A stretch of 64,000 nt of DNA from Ostreococcus mediterraneus (GCA_012295225.1 WMKK01000011.1:397672-461671); one strand, 5' to 3'; positions 35,768-45,445 are shown, numbered from the stretch's first letter. A program made the numbers and translations. Notes: generated by a model not told the origin, from the letters alone.

Positions 35768-37096
35768 ATGGCTGAGGACAATCGCTCGTACCGCCCGCGG
35801 TACGACTCCCGCGGCGCGCACGACGCCGACGCGTACGACCGCGGACGTGGACGATACGATGACCGCTATCGCGGCGACGATGACCGGCGGTACGACGATC
35901 GCGCGCCACCGCGAGGGCGATCGAATCCTCCTCATGATTCGTACCGAGCGTATGACGATCGGCGCGAGCGCCATTACGAGCGCGATTCGCGCCGCGGGTA
36001 CGACGAGCGCGATCGTGACTATAGATACGATGATCGTCGACCGGTGCGAGACGATCGCGGGCCGCCACCGGGGCCGTACGACTCGCGAGGGAGGTTTGGA
36101 CGCGAAAGCGGCGGCGAACCGACGACGACGGCGGCGAGACGCAGAGACGAAGTTGAGCCGGCGCCGCCGCGATTCGGTGCGGGTCCGACGCGGCGACCTA
36201 ATGCAAAGACGAGCGACACGCGAGAAGTGCTGGCGTCGAAGTGGATGGAGAAAAATGCTGCGTCTGGTGGGGGACAACGTCTGAATAATGAAAAGATGCG
36301 ACGAGAGATTTTCGTCGGGAATTTAGTGAGCGGCCAAATTGGTGCGACGTCGATGTGCGAGTTGTTTAATGATGTGCTCAAGAAGATGGTGCCAGAGGCG
36401 TGTCATGAGATCGGGGTGAACGTGCCGCCAGTGTTGTCAATTGTGATGGACGCGGCGCAGAAGTTTGCGTTTGTTGAGCTGCGGACGGCAAAGCTCGCCA
36501 ACGCCGCGCTCGGGCTCGATCAGATCCACGTCATGGGTCGACCGTTGAAGATTGGTCGACCCGCGGGGTACTTTGAAGATCCTGACGAAGTTCGAGAGGT
36601 ATTGGATATGAAGTACGTGCTTCCAGCGCCTGAAAAGGTGGAGAGCGTGTACAAGGAACTCGACGAACACAAACGCCAAGCGGATCTTAGGCGACACGTT
36701 GATGTGATTGAAGTCGTGCTCCCACCGCCGCGCGATGACGATCGCGCCGCATCAACCGCGGTCACCAAGTGCGTGTGCATCGAAAACATGATGGACGTCA
36801 GAGCCTTACTCAGCGCTCGCGAGCGCAAGGAACTTCGCTACGACGTCGAAGACGCGCTCGAAGACACGCGCGCAGAGTTCAAAACATCCATGCGCGTCGT
36901 CGTCCCTACGCCATCTGATCGTGACATCACCGCTAGTGTCCCCAGCAGAGCGTACGTGCGGTTCGACGACGCGAGGGGCGCGCGCGCCGCGTTCAACCTG
37001 ATGCACGGTCGCGCGTACGCCGGTCGCACTGTCGCCGCGCGTTTCGTCAGCGCCGAAGAATTCGACGAAGTCGACAAAAAGAAAACGAAAATATAA
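35768..37096 (+). CDS. U2AF large-subunit-like splicing factor
   Basis: 442 aa from the ATG at 35768; an in-frame ATG at 35714 overlaps the Sec16 start and gives 460 aa. The first ~130 residues are rich in Arg, Asp and Tyr (DDRYRGDDDRRYDDR), a variant of the usual RS domain. Next is an RRM (REIFVGNLVSG, FAFVELRTAKLANAAL, LKIGRPAGY) and, at the C-terminus, a UHM-type RRM ending HGRAYAGRTVAARFVSAEEF. U2AF65 has two canonical RRMs and a UHM; here one canonical RRM is clear and a second is degenerate or missing. It would recognise the polypyrimidine tract near 3' splice sites. RD-rich rather than RS-rich is notable. Confidence 0.8.
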   Translation: MAEDNRSYRPRYDSRGAHDADAYDRGRGRYDDRYRGDDDRRYDDRAPPRGRSNPPHDSYRAYDDRRERHYERDSRRGYDERDRDYRYDDRRPVRDDRGPPPGPYDSRGRFGRESGGEPTTTAARRRDEVEPAPPRFGAGPTRRPNAKTSDTREVLASKWMEKNAASGGGQRLNNEKMRREIFVGNLVSGQIGATSMCELFNDVLKKMVPEACHEIGVNVPPVLSIVMDAAQKFAFVELRTAKLANAALGLDQIHVMGRPLKIGRPAGYFEDPDEVREVLDMKYVLPAPEKVESVYKELDEHKRQADLRRHVDVIEVVLPPPRDDDRAASTAVTKCVCIENMMDVRALLSARERKELRYDVEDALEDTRAEFKTSMRVVVPTPSDRDITASVPSRAYVRFDDARGARAAFNLMHGRAYAGRTVAARFVSAEEFDEVDKKKTKI

Positions 37097-37217
37097 CCCT
37101 TTGCGTATTGCCTTGTAATTTTCAAACTTTAAACATTTGCCGTCATGTCGTTTCGCGCGCGGCTCACGTATTACGAGGGTGCCTGGTTTATGATCGTGCC
37201 TCACTCTCCGACGCAAC

Positions 37218-40157
37218 ATGGTTGTCGCTTTGGTGAGATGCGCCGTGTGCGGCATCAACGTGCCGCAGAACATCATGAAGATGCACGTCATCACGGATGA
37301 GCACTTGAATAAGCGAGAGAAGACGGAGCACGATCCCGATTGGTGTGGGCTGTGTTCGGTACGCGTTACTGCGGGCTGCCGATCGATGCACGAACGCGGG
37401 AAAAAGCACCGAGAAAAGCTCGCCGAGCTCGACGGGCACACAAATGCTGCTGCTAAGCCGACGTATTATTGCTTAGTGTGTGATTGCGAAGTCCCACGCG
37501 GTCGTGGGCATCGCCAAATGCACGAAAAAGGCGCTCAGCACGTGGCTAAGGCGTTCCGAGCCAGCGCCAAGCAGCAACAGAACCAAGGCGGCAAGACGGT
37601 CGCTCCCGTGGCTTTGAACCCGTCTGCCGTGCACGTCTGCCCAAAGGGACGCGTGATCGACATATCTGTTGAGATTTGCGAGCCGACTATGGAGGCGCCG
37701 TGGACGCTGGATTATTTCGACGCGCGAGGAATGAGCCCGTCTGCAATCCAGGCGTTGGGCGAGGGAGTTCATCGGCCCAGCGGCGTGTCTAACGCGCCTA
37801 TAGATGGCCATGTTATGCGAATCTCTGGATTAAAGCTCGATACGTCGCAATTGTCGAAAGGCATGCACGCGATCTCAGTTTTAGTTACGTATGTGTTGCC
37901 TGGACAAGATACGCTCACTCAGCACACGTGCGTTCTCAAGGCTATGTGTACAGAACCGGCTCAAGAAGTTGAGCGCGAGACGATGAAGCCCGTAGCTCCA
38001 TACACGAAAACAAAGAAAGAGAGAAGAGCTTCTGAACCATTAGAAGTCTTCGAGCCGCCTAAGCCCGTGGTGGGTGTGCTTAAGACCAAATTTGGGTTTC
38101 CAAAGCGTTACACGCCAGAAAGGCGTGTACGCGACGCAACGCTACGCTTGGAGCCAGCCATGACTAATCTTGCGAATGAGATGGCGGTTTGGGGTGATTC
38201 GTTTGAAACGAATTACGCTAAAAGTATGCACACATTGCTCATGGCGGAGGAGTTGGCCATGGAAAATAGCCTGAGACTGTACGATATGAAAAACGTCTCA
38301 TTGCGTCGCAGAGGACAACTGTATGTGTTGCGCGTACCCGGATTGGCTGAGGCACGGCCTTCTGTGTTGTGCGGTGACAAAATAAGAGTCACAGTCGATA
38401 AGAAGGCATTTCGCGGGGCAGTAGAATTCGTGGAGTCAGAAGAGATCTTGGTCGCGTTCCACCAAAAATTTAAAGATCTCTTTCTCGGCGGAAATGAACT
38501 AACTGTAGATTTGGTGCGCTTTGAGCTTAGCCACGTGTTACTCGATATGCAACATGAAGCGGTTGATAAGATGCCGAGTTACAAGTCATACGTGCTTCCG
38601 CGTGAAGAGGACTTTGATATTGATGAGGCCTTCCGACGTTTGAGCGTTAGTGACGACGATGGCTTCCGAGTGACAAACAGAGACCTCAATCCCGAACAAA
38701 TTCTCGCCGTGAAATCGGCTATGGCATGGAAAGCACATTCGCCATTTGTGATTTTCGGACCTCCAGGTACAGGGAAAACAACGACCGCAGTCGAAATTGC
38801 TGCACAAATATATCACGCAGGTGAGCGTGTGCTCCTCATGGCTCCTTCAAACACAGCGTGTGACTTGCTTCTTGAACGCCTCATTGCTTTCGGTAACGTT
38901 CCCAAAAGCCAGGTGTTGCGTGTATGCTCTTATTCTCGCACGCCCGGCACGTTGCCTGAAGCTTTACGTGGACTCACAAATTGGGATGCGACTGCAAAGA
39001 AGTTTATGCCGCCAACATCAGAGAAAATGGAGAAGGCTCGCGTCATTGCGATGACTTCGATGTGCGCTGCGCGGTTGTCACGAACCAAGAATTGCTCATA
39101 CGGAGAATCGGACATTTTACTCAAGCAAGAGTTTGAAAACGTTCTCATCGACGAAGCGGGGCATTCAACAGAACCAGAGATTTTAGCTGGGATTGTTTCT
39201 ACTCTCAAACCCGGCGGGCGACTCATCTTGGCAGGAGACCCTCGACAACTCGGAGCGTGCATTCACTGGGACATAAGCCGAGCATTAGAAATTAGTATGC
39301 TTGAGAGGCTGTGCATGCCGCCGGAGTCATTCCCAAGGTCGCCGTATAGCGTGAATGAGCAAGGCTCGTTTGATACGCGATGCGTCTGCATGCTCACGAG
39401 AAATTACCGAGCGCATCCTGAGTTGATTAAGCTTCCATCGCGGCTGTTCTATTTTGATAAACTCACGGCACACGCTGATGCGTTCCGCACGAACATTTTT
39501 ATAGGTTGGGACGAGCTACCGAACAAGCACTATCCGATGGTGTTTCATGGCGTACAAGGCGAAGAGATGCGAGAGGCCAATTCACCGAGCTTCTTTAATC
39601 CGGATGAGATAATGGTGGCCGTGGAATGGATTGAAAAAGTTATCAGCCGCCGCGGTACTGGCATCTCAGCTGAAGATATCGCTGTAGTCACGCCGTATCA
39701 TAAACAAAAGATGAAGATGAAAGCGTTCTTGGAACGTAAACGCATAACAGGCGTCAACGTCGGGTCTACAGAGCTTTTACAGGGCCAGGAGTTTGCGGTG
39801 GTTTTAATCACCACGTGTCGCTCGGATGAATCGAGCCTAAACTTTGACCGCAAGCACAACCTTGGCTTTATGAGCAATCCAAAGCGTTTCAATGTTGCCG
39901 TGACAAGAGCCAAGGCGCTCATGATTGCAATTGGTAATCCTAACGTCATGGCGCACGATGAAAATTGGGGCGCGCTCATCAACCAATGCGTCGAAAATCA
40001 TGCGTACATTGGTTGTGAATTCTTGGGGCCATCCAACGGGCCGTTGTTCCCAGACAATGAAGATGGCAACGAGGAGCTTGCGGCTCAGTTGAAGCAAGTG
40101 GATGACGCGCATGATCGCGAGTCGTTCGAGATTGTAGACTTCCGTGACAATGAATAG
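37218..40157 (+). CDS. MOV10/SDE3-like superfamily 1 RNA helicase with N-terminal zinc fingers
   Basis: 979 aa. The N-terminus has three matrin/U1-type C2H2-like fingers (CAVCGINVPQNIMKMH, CGLCSVRVTAGCRSMHERGKKH, CLVCDCEVPRGRGHRQMHEKGAQH). A beta-rich region follows, then the UPF1-like helicase: motif I FGPPGTGKTTT, Ia PSNTACDLLLERL, motif II LIDEAGH, motif III LAGDPRQLGA, motif IV-VI regions (VVTPYHKQK, STELLQGQEFAVV, FNVAVTRAKALM). DEAGH and spacing fit MOV10/SDE3, which act in RNA silencing and RNP remodelling. The stretch is less GC-rich than neighbours with more T-ending codons. It runs the same way as the U2AF-like gene; SDE2 is tail to tail after it. Confidence 0.85.
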   Translation: MVVALVRCAVCGINVPQNIMKMHVITDEHLNKREKTEHDPDWCGLCSVRVTAGCRSMHERGKKHREKLAELDGHTNAAAKPTYYCLVCDCEVPRGRGHRQMHEKGAQHVAKAFRASAKQQQNQGGKTVAPVALNPSAVHVCPKGRVIDISVEICEPTMEAPWTLDYFDARGMSPSAIQALGEGVHRPSGVSNAPIDGHVMRISGLKLDTSQLSKGMHAISVLVTYVLPGQDTLTQHTCVLKAMCTEPAQEVERETMKPVAPYTKTKKERRASEPLEVFEPPKPVVGVLKTKFGFPKRYTPERRVRDATLRLEPAMTNLANEMAVWGDSFETNYAKSMHTLLMAEELAMENSLRLYDMKNVSLRRRGQLYVLRVPGLAEARPSVLCGDKIRVTVDKKAFRGAVEFVESEEILVAFHQKFKDLFLGGNELTVDLVRFELSHVLLDMQHEAVDKMPSYKSYVLPREEDFDIDEAFRRLSVSDDDGFRVTNRDLNPEQILAVKSAMAWKAHSPFVIFGPPGTGKTTTAVEIAAQIYHAGERVLLMAPSNTACDLLLERLIAFGNVPKSQVLRVCSYSRTPGTLPEALRGLTNWDATAKKFMPPTSEKMEKARVIAMTSMCAARLSRTKNCSYGESDILLKQEFENVLIDEAGHSTEPEILAGIVSTLKPGGRLILAGDPRQLGACIHWDISRALEISMLERLCMPPESFPRSPYSVNEQGSFDTRCVCMLTRNYRAHPELIKLPSRLFYFDKLTAHADAFRTNIFIGWDELPNKHYPMVFHGVQGEEMREANSPSFFNPDEIMVAVEWIEKVISRRGTGISAEDIAVVTPYHKQKMKMKAFLERKRITGVNVGSTELLQGQEFAVVLITTCRSDESSLNFDRKHNLGFMSNPKRFNVAVTRAKALMIAIGNPNVMAHDENWGALINQCVENHAYIGCEFLGPSNGPLFPDNEDGNEELAAQLKQVDDAHDRESFEIVDFRDNE

Positions 40158-40198
40158 GACCCATCAATCTCCAATTTAATGTTGTTACAACAGTTGAT

Positions 40199-41254
40199 TT
40201 ACTTTGCCCAGTGCTTCGCATCAATATCAGCGCGCGATTTATCGCGCAATAAAAATAAGCGTGCCGCGCGCTCGGCGAGCGTCCCTCCGCACTTTAATTG
40301 TCTAGACATCAATTCTTTTTTGAGCTTATCGAGACCGACACCTTCCAAAGCTGAGGCGCTGTCAAAAGACTGCAAGTCCAACGGTGAGTCGTCCTCTTCC
40401 TCCTCCTCCTCTACAACCTTTGGCAACGCCACCTCTTCAATGGCAACCTTGACTGGCGTCGCTGGCTTAGACGTCGATGCCACGTGAGCCGGCGCCTCGA
40501 CTGACGCTTCAACCGCGACTTTCGCTTTCTTCTTTGTCGGAAACAACAACGCCGCCGCGTCCAGGTCGTCGCTATCGCTCCCTTCATCGCTATCATCAAC
40601 AACATCTTTCCCGTGTCTCGCCGCGATCGCCGCCGCAGCCTTACGCTTACTCGCCTCAATCGCCGCCGCCTCCTTCAACCCGCGCGTCACCGCGTCGTTC
40701 ACGCTCTCCTTGGCGCGCTCGCTCTCCTCCGCGTACGCCGCGCGTTCCTTTTCCTCAACCTCTCTCAACTTCTTCCCACGCGAACCACTCGCTTGGGAAT
40801 TGATATACTTTTGCGCCTCTTTCTCCGCGTCTCGCTCGGCTTGATTCTCCTCCCACTCCGCAATCTTACGCTCGCCATTCACGCGTCGAAGGCGTCGTCC
40901 GTGCGCGTCCCGACAGGCGTCGAAATTCGTCGTCTGCGCGCCCCTCCGCGCCGTCGTGCGCAACAGCGTGCCGAAACCACCCTTACCGCCGACAACGCGC
41001 GCAGATATCTCAACACACACGTCGTCGACGACGCCGTCGGCGGCGGCGGCGAACGCGGCGCGGCGGCGTCCGCGACACCGCGCGTACGCGCCGCGAGGGC
41101 ACGATGATGGGTCATCGCGATTGTCCGCCAAAGATTGGCGTAAAACGGTCGTCAGCGCGGCGTCGGACGCACAGGCGCGCGCGTGCGCGGCGTCATCGAG
41201 CGTGAGACATCGCGTGGCGCCCGTGAGCGTGCGCACGAGGTATTGCACGGGCAT
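40199..41254 (-). CDS. SDE2: SDE2 ubiquitin-like-processed splicing factor
   Basis: 351 aa. Residues 1-89 form the Sde2 ubiquitin-like domain (VQYLVRTLTGATRCLTLDD at the start) ending in VVGGKGGFGTLLR: in the family a protease cleaves after GG, so the active protein starts with Lys. Next is the conserved block NFDACRDAHGRRLRRVNGERKIAEWEE. A basic coiled coil and an acidic stretch follow, and the end is a SAP-like fold (LDKLKKELMSRQLKCGGTLAERAARLFLL), as in the animal protein. SDE2 helps spliceosomes on certain introns and protects genome stability. The C-terminal SAP-like part is clear. It is head to head with the SDR gene, 137 bp between starts. Confidence 0.9.
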   Translation of the reverse strand: MPVQYLVRTLTGATRCLTLDDAAHARACASDAALTTVLRQSLADNRDDPSSCPRGAYARCRGRRRAAFAAAADGVVDDVCVEISARVVGGKGGFGTLLRTTARRGAQTTNFDACRDAHGRRLRRVNGERKIAEWEENQAERDAEKEAQKYINSQASGSRGKKLREVEEKERAAYAEESERAKESVNDAVTRGLKEAAAIEASKRKAAAAIAARHGKDVVDDSDEGSDSDDLDAAALLFPTKKKAKVAVEASVEAPAHVASTSKPATPVKVAIEEVALPKVVEEEEEEDDSPLDLQSFDSASALEGVGLDKLKKELMSRQLKCGGTLAERAARLFLLRDKSRADIDAKHWAK

Positions 41255-41391
41255 GCTGTACGACGTGGTGCGTGCGCGATGTGACGACAGAGCGCCACTC
41301 GCGAGCGAATCTCATGCCGCGTATAGCGGCAGGGACATCGGCGGTGACGGTGACGACGACGCGAACGCGTGCGAGATGTGACGTTCGGTCG

Positions 41392-42402
41392 ATGAGTGCG
41401 CGCACGATGCGCGATGGGGCGTGGCGTCGACGCGGGAGAGCGCGAACGATGCGCGTGATGGCGACTAAGAATTCGCCCCCATCCACCCTGGTCGTGATCA
41501 CCGGCGGGACGAGCGGAATTGGCTATCACCTCGCCAGGGCGTTCATTGGTAAGAACTTTGACGTCATCGTATCGTCAAGGGACGAAACGCGCGTGCGTGA
41601 CGCCGTGAGGACGCTTCGAGAGGAGTTTGGAGAGACGGCGCGCGTGAGCGGCGTGGTGTGCGACGTATCCAATGTAAATGACGTCGAGGCGCTTCAAGCG
41701 TTTGCGCGCGAGCGTTTGATTGCTCCAAATGGCAATACATCGTCGTTTAATGTCTTGCATTGGGTAAATGCGGCGGGAATGGTAACGAAGAACGCGCCGT
41801 TGCACGAAGTGGACGCGCGAGAAATTGTATCCGTAGTCGGCGCAAATTTAATCGGTCCGTTATTAGGATGTAAAGCCGCGATTGCGCTCGCTTTGGACGC
41901 TGGAAATTCCACGCGATTTGTCGTTTGGAACTTTGGATTTTCGAGCTGGGGAGTAAATTTGAGTCGCTCAGCCGCTACGCACAAATCTTCCAAGGCTGGA
42001 TTGACGCAGTTGACGAAATCTCTCAACGAAGAAGTGAAAAAATTAAACGCCGAAGGTCGCGCGTGTATAACGTTTCATCAACTCAGCCCTGGACTTTCGT
42101 TGACGAAGCTTTTATTGAAAGACGCGTCCAGCGTGTCAAAGAAAGTGTTCAACGCGCTCGCAGAGGAACCGGATGACATTGCGACGTTCCTCGCCGACGA
42201 AATGTGCTCCGTCAAACCTGGCTCCACCGCGCCAGTGGAGTACTTGACCCCATCGAGTGCGGTGTCGCGTATGATACGCGAGCTCCCAAACATCATCACC
42301 AACGCCGGTGGTCGACACTTTGACGCCAATGGTGCGCGCGTGAAACAATCAAACGCCGAATACGACGCCGACGGCGTTCGGCGCCTCCCCTTCGATGCGT
42401 GA
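41392..42402 (+). CDS. Short-chain dehydrogenase/reductase, NYC1/NOL (chlorophyll b reductase) type
   Basis: 336 aa from the ATG at 41392; ATGs at 41449 and 41458 are also possible, leaving a leader of variable length. The nucleotide site is VVITGGTSGIGYHLA, followed by VNAAGMVT in place of NNAG. The catalytic segment is AATHKSSKAGLTQL: the Ser at the usual distance is present (FSSWG) and Lys is present, but the Tyr of the YxxxK motif is His. The C-terminal half (HQLSPGLSLTKLLL, NALAEEPDDIATFLADEM, PVEYLTPSSAV, GGRHFDANG) follows the NYC1/NOL family closely. Those reduce chlorophyll b to 7-hydroxymethyl-chlorophyll a. The Tyr-to-His change may alter or abolish activity. Confidence 0.8.
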   Translation: MSARTMRDGAWRRRGRARTMRVMATKNSPPSTLVVITGGTSGIGYHLARAFIGKNFDVIVSSRDETRVRDAVRTLREEFGETARVSGVVCDVSNVNDVEALQAFARERLIAPNGNTSSFNVLHWVNAAGMVTKNAPLHEVDAREIVSVVGANLIGPLLGCKAAIALALDAGNSTRFVVWNFGFSSWGVNLSRSAATHKSSKAGLTQLTKSLNEEVKKLNAEGRACITFHQLSPGLSLTKLLLKDASSVSKKVFNALAEEPDDIATFLADEMCSVKPGSTAPVEYLTPSSAVSRMIRELPNIITNAGGRHFDANGARVKQSNAEYDADGVRRLPFDA

Positions 42403-42577
42403 CCAATCTCCCGCGAACAGCGCCCTGTTGCCCAATCACCCAATCGCATGCGCGATGTAATATTATTTCACTAGTATATAGCCATTACGTGCGCGCATTT
42501 GCGAAGTTCATCTCGCGCATCACACGTGCGTTATCCAAACAGCCTGTCGCGCCGCGTCCCCCAGAACGCGACGCGCG

Positions 42578-45445
42578 ATGGCGTTCCCAACCACCTCGCG
42601 TGAGGTCATGGCGTACGCCAAAGACAACTTGGTGATCACGCTCGGTGTTCTCATCGCCATCATTGCCTTGTTCCCCGTCGTCGTGCCCCTGGCGGTGCTC
42701 GCGTTCGTCGGTCGCCATGCACTGAAAAACACAGCGCCAGCGGCGCAAACGACAGTCACGACGACGACAACGGTGAGCACCACGGTGGAGCCCGTGCGAG
42801 AGGTGGCAAAACCCGTCGAGACCACGCTCCAGCCAGCCGCGGCTTCCGAACCCGCCGCGCCGGTCGCGCTCACAGGGAGTGCGGCGTTAATGGCTAAGAT
42901 GCGCAAGAGTTCGGCGACGTCGGGAGAGAAGCGCGTTGTCTCGGCGAGCGCTGAGCGCTCCACCACGAGCGCACGCACGACGACGAGCGCGAGTGGTGGT
43001 GATGAAGACGCAAACGCCGACGGGCGGGTGTTCATCTTGCACGGTGGCGAGGCGGCGCGAGAAATTGCAAAGGAGCTCGCGCGCGGCGCGAGCCAAGCCG
43101 TGGGCGCGAGCGTTCGCGTGCTACAAATGGATGATTTCCGCGACGTAAAGTTTGACCAAGAACCGTGCGTGGTGATTTTTGTGGTGGAAACTGTAGAGAA
43201 TGCGCAACCTGCAGAGGCGGCAGGGACGTGCTTGCGCTGGTTTAATCGTAAGCGTAAGGAAGGGACGAATGGCGAATTGTTGCGGGGAAAAATGTCATAC
43301 GCCGTACTGGGGTTGGGAGACACGAACTTATTACTCGATCGGCAGACGACGACGGCAAAGGACTGCAATCAAGCTGCACAGACGCTTGATTCGGCGTTGG
43401 CGCAGCTAGGGGCGAATCGCATCGTCGCTAGAGGTGAAGCGAACGATGCGGTGGGGTTGGATGAAGCCGTCGAGCCGTGGTCAAAGGCGCTGTTCCCCGA
43501 ACTCGCCAAGGCGAACAAGGCTTTAGAGGATAAGAAGAACGCCAAGATGTGCTTTTTGTACGGCTCGCAGACTGGGAACGCGGCGGAGATTTGTAAAAAT
43601 CTTGCCGCTGAAGCCGCAGAGAAGGGCTATCCCGTGCAAGTATGCTCGATGAATGAAGTCGAGCCAGACGACGTCGTGAAACCGGGGGCGGTGATTACTT
43701 TTATCGTCTCAAGTACGGGTGATGGCGACGCGCCGGATAACTGCGATACGTTCTTCACTCGACTTAAGCGTAAAGCTAAGAAAGAAGCCGGAAGCGGTGG
43801 ACATGCCGTGCAATACGCCGTCTTGGGCTTGGGAGATCAAAATTATAGCGCGTTTATGGCTGTGCCTCGCGCGTTTACACAAATTATGGAAAACATGGGT
43901 GCCAAGGCTTTCGCCAAGCGAGGTGAATGCGACGATACGTTGGGATTATACGAACAAGTAGACACGTGGACGACGTCGTTTTGGCCCAAGCTTGCGGCTG
44001 CACAGACGAACGCCGATTGGTTACGGGCGGGCGAAACAATTGAAGAAGACGACAAAGAGGTCGTCGCAGCAAAAGTAGAACCAGAAGTTCCGGCGAAAGC
44101 GGAGCAAAGTAAGCTTGAGGGTGTTCCACCGCTTGCAATCTGCCATTCCGAAGTCGCTTGGCTCGAAAAAGGTGTAAAGTATGAGGCGGGGGCGATTACG
44201 CCAGGCCCAGATGAGAGTGGCGCGTACACTGTCGCCTCGCCGTACATGGCGTCCATCTGTGAGCATCGCTTGCTCACGAACCCGGAATCCGATCGTCGAG
44301 TATTACACGTTGCTTTCGATCTCGGTTCAAGTGGTATCGCGTACAAGCCAGGTGATTCTATTGGCATTATTCCCCAGAACAGTAGCGATTTGACGCATCG
44401 CCTCGTGAGCGCGCTCGCGTACGACGGCGAAAAGGCGTTTACGCTTAATTGGAAATCCGATTCAGACGGCGGCGAAAAGGCAACGCACCCGTTGCCTCAC
44501 ATCAAAACTCCGTGTACCGTTATTGACGCGTTTCAAAAGTACGTGGATATTACATCTTGCCCTCGAAAGTCCCTCGTTCGCGTGCTCGCAGAGCATTGCG
44601 CAGATGACGCAGAGAAAACGACGCTTTTACATTTATCGTCGCGTGGTGGGAAGGCTGATTACGACACACAAATTCGAGGAGAATCTGCATCATTGATGAC
44701 GTTGTTAAAACGTTTCCCGAGCTGTAAGCCGCCCTTGGCGGAGCTCCTCGACGCGCTTCCGCCGTTGGCCCCGAGACTATATTCAATTACGTGCGCCCCA
44801 GAGGTTGCGCCGACGACCCCATCCGTGGCATTCAGCGTCGTCAAGTACCAAATCGCGGGCGGTGAAGAGCAGCTTGGTGTTGCAACAAATTGGTTGGACG
44901 CGCTCACTGCGACTCCGGCGCCAGTTCCAGTGTACATCAAGCCAAGCTTAAAGTTTGGCTTGCCCGAAGACGCGTCAGCGCCGCTCATCATGATTGGTCC
45001 CGGCACGGGCGTCGCGCCCTTCCGTGGATTCCTCCAATCCAGACGTGAAGCAGCAAAGCTCGGCGTAACGCTCGGTGAAGCCATGTTGTTCTTCGGCTGC
45101 CGCAAGCGCGACGAAGATTTCTTATACGACTCTGATTGGGACGGTTTTGTCGCCGACGGCACGCTTTCAAAATTCGTGTGCGCCTTTAGCCGCGAAACAT
45201 CTGAAAAAGTGTACGTCCAACACAAATTACGCGAACATATCGACGACGTCGCCAAACTGATCGCCAACGGCGCATACATTATGGTCTGTGGCGATGGTGT
45301 CGGCATGGCCAAGGATGTCCACGCCGCGTTGGTTGAAATCCTCGTCGAAAAGCGCATCTTTGACGTCGCCGACGCTAAAGCCGCCGAAGCCACTCTCGCG
45401 GCGTTCACCAAATCCGGTCGCTACGTTCGCGATATCTGGTCTTAA
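42578..45445 (+). CDS. Membrane-anchored diflavin reductase (cytochrome P450 reductase-like) with two flavodoxin domains
   Basis: 955 aa. A hydrophobic anchor lies at residues 17-45. Then comes a flavodoxin-like domain at about 149-308 which lacks the FMN phosphate loop (HGGEAARE), and a second, complete flavodoxin domain at about 320-475 with GSQTGNAAEI, SSTGDGDAPDN and LGLGDQNYSAF. Both end alike: GEANDAVGLDEAVEPWSKALFPEL and GECDDTLGLYEQVDTWTTSFWPKL. The FAD part has RLYSITCAPE; NADPH part has MIGPGTGVAPFRGFLQSR and CGDGVGMAKDV; the protein ends VRDIWS, like P450 reductases. These pass electrons from NADPH via FAD and FMN to P450s and related enzymes at the ER. The first flavodoxin is an apparent tandem copy. 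Confidence 0.9.
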   Translation: MAFPTTSREVMAYAKDNLVITLGVLIAIIALFPVVVPLAVLAFVGRHALKNTAPAAQTTVTTTTTVSTTVEPVREVAKPVETTLQPAAASEPAAPVALTGSAALMAKMRKSSATSGEKRVVSASAERSTTSARTTTSASGGDEDANADGRVFILHGGEAAREIAKELARGASQAVGASVRVLQMDDFRDVKFDQEPCVVIFVVETVENAQPAEAAGTCLRWFNRKRKEGTNGELLRGKMSYAVLGLGDTNLLLDRQTTTAKDCNQAAQTLDSALAQLGANRIVARGEANDAVGLDEAVEPWSKALFPELAKANKALEDKKNAKMCFLYGSQTGNAAEICKNLAAEAAEKGYPVQVCSMNEVEPDDVVKPGAVITFIVSSTGDGDAPDNCDTFFTRLKRKAKKEAGSGGHAVQYAVLGLGDQNYSAFMAVPRAFTQIMENMGAKAFAKRGECDDTLGLYEQVDTWTTSFWPKLAAAQTNADWLRAGETIEEDDKEVVAAKVEPEVPAKAEQSKLEGVPPLAICHSEVAWLEKGVKYEAGAITPGPDESGAYTVASPYMASICEHRLLTNPESDRRVLHVAFDLGSSGIAYKPGDSIGIIPQNSSDLTHRLVSALAYDGEKAFTLNWKSDSDGGEKATHPLPHIKTPCTVIDAFQKYVDITSCPRKSLVRVLAEHCADDAEKTTLLHLSSRGGKADYDTQIRGESASLMTLLKRFPSCKPPLAELLDALPPLAPRLYSITCAPEVAPTTPSVAFSVVKYQIAGGEEQLGVATNWLDALTATPAPVPVYIKPSLKFGLPEDASAPLIMIGPGTGVAPFRGFLQSRREAAKLGVTLGEAMLFFGCRKRDEDFLYDSDWDGFVADGTLSKFVCAFSRETSEKVYVQHKLREHIDDVAKLIANGAYIMVCGDGVGMAKDVHAALVEILVEKRIFDVADAKAAEATLAAFTKSGRYVRDIWS

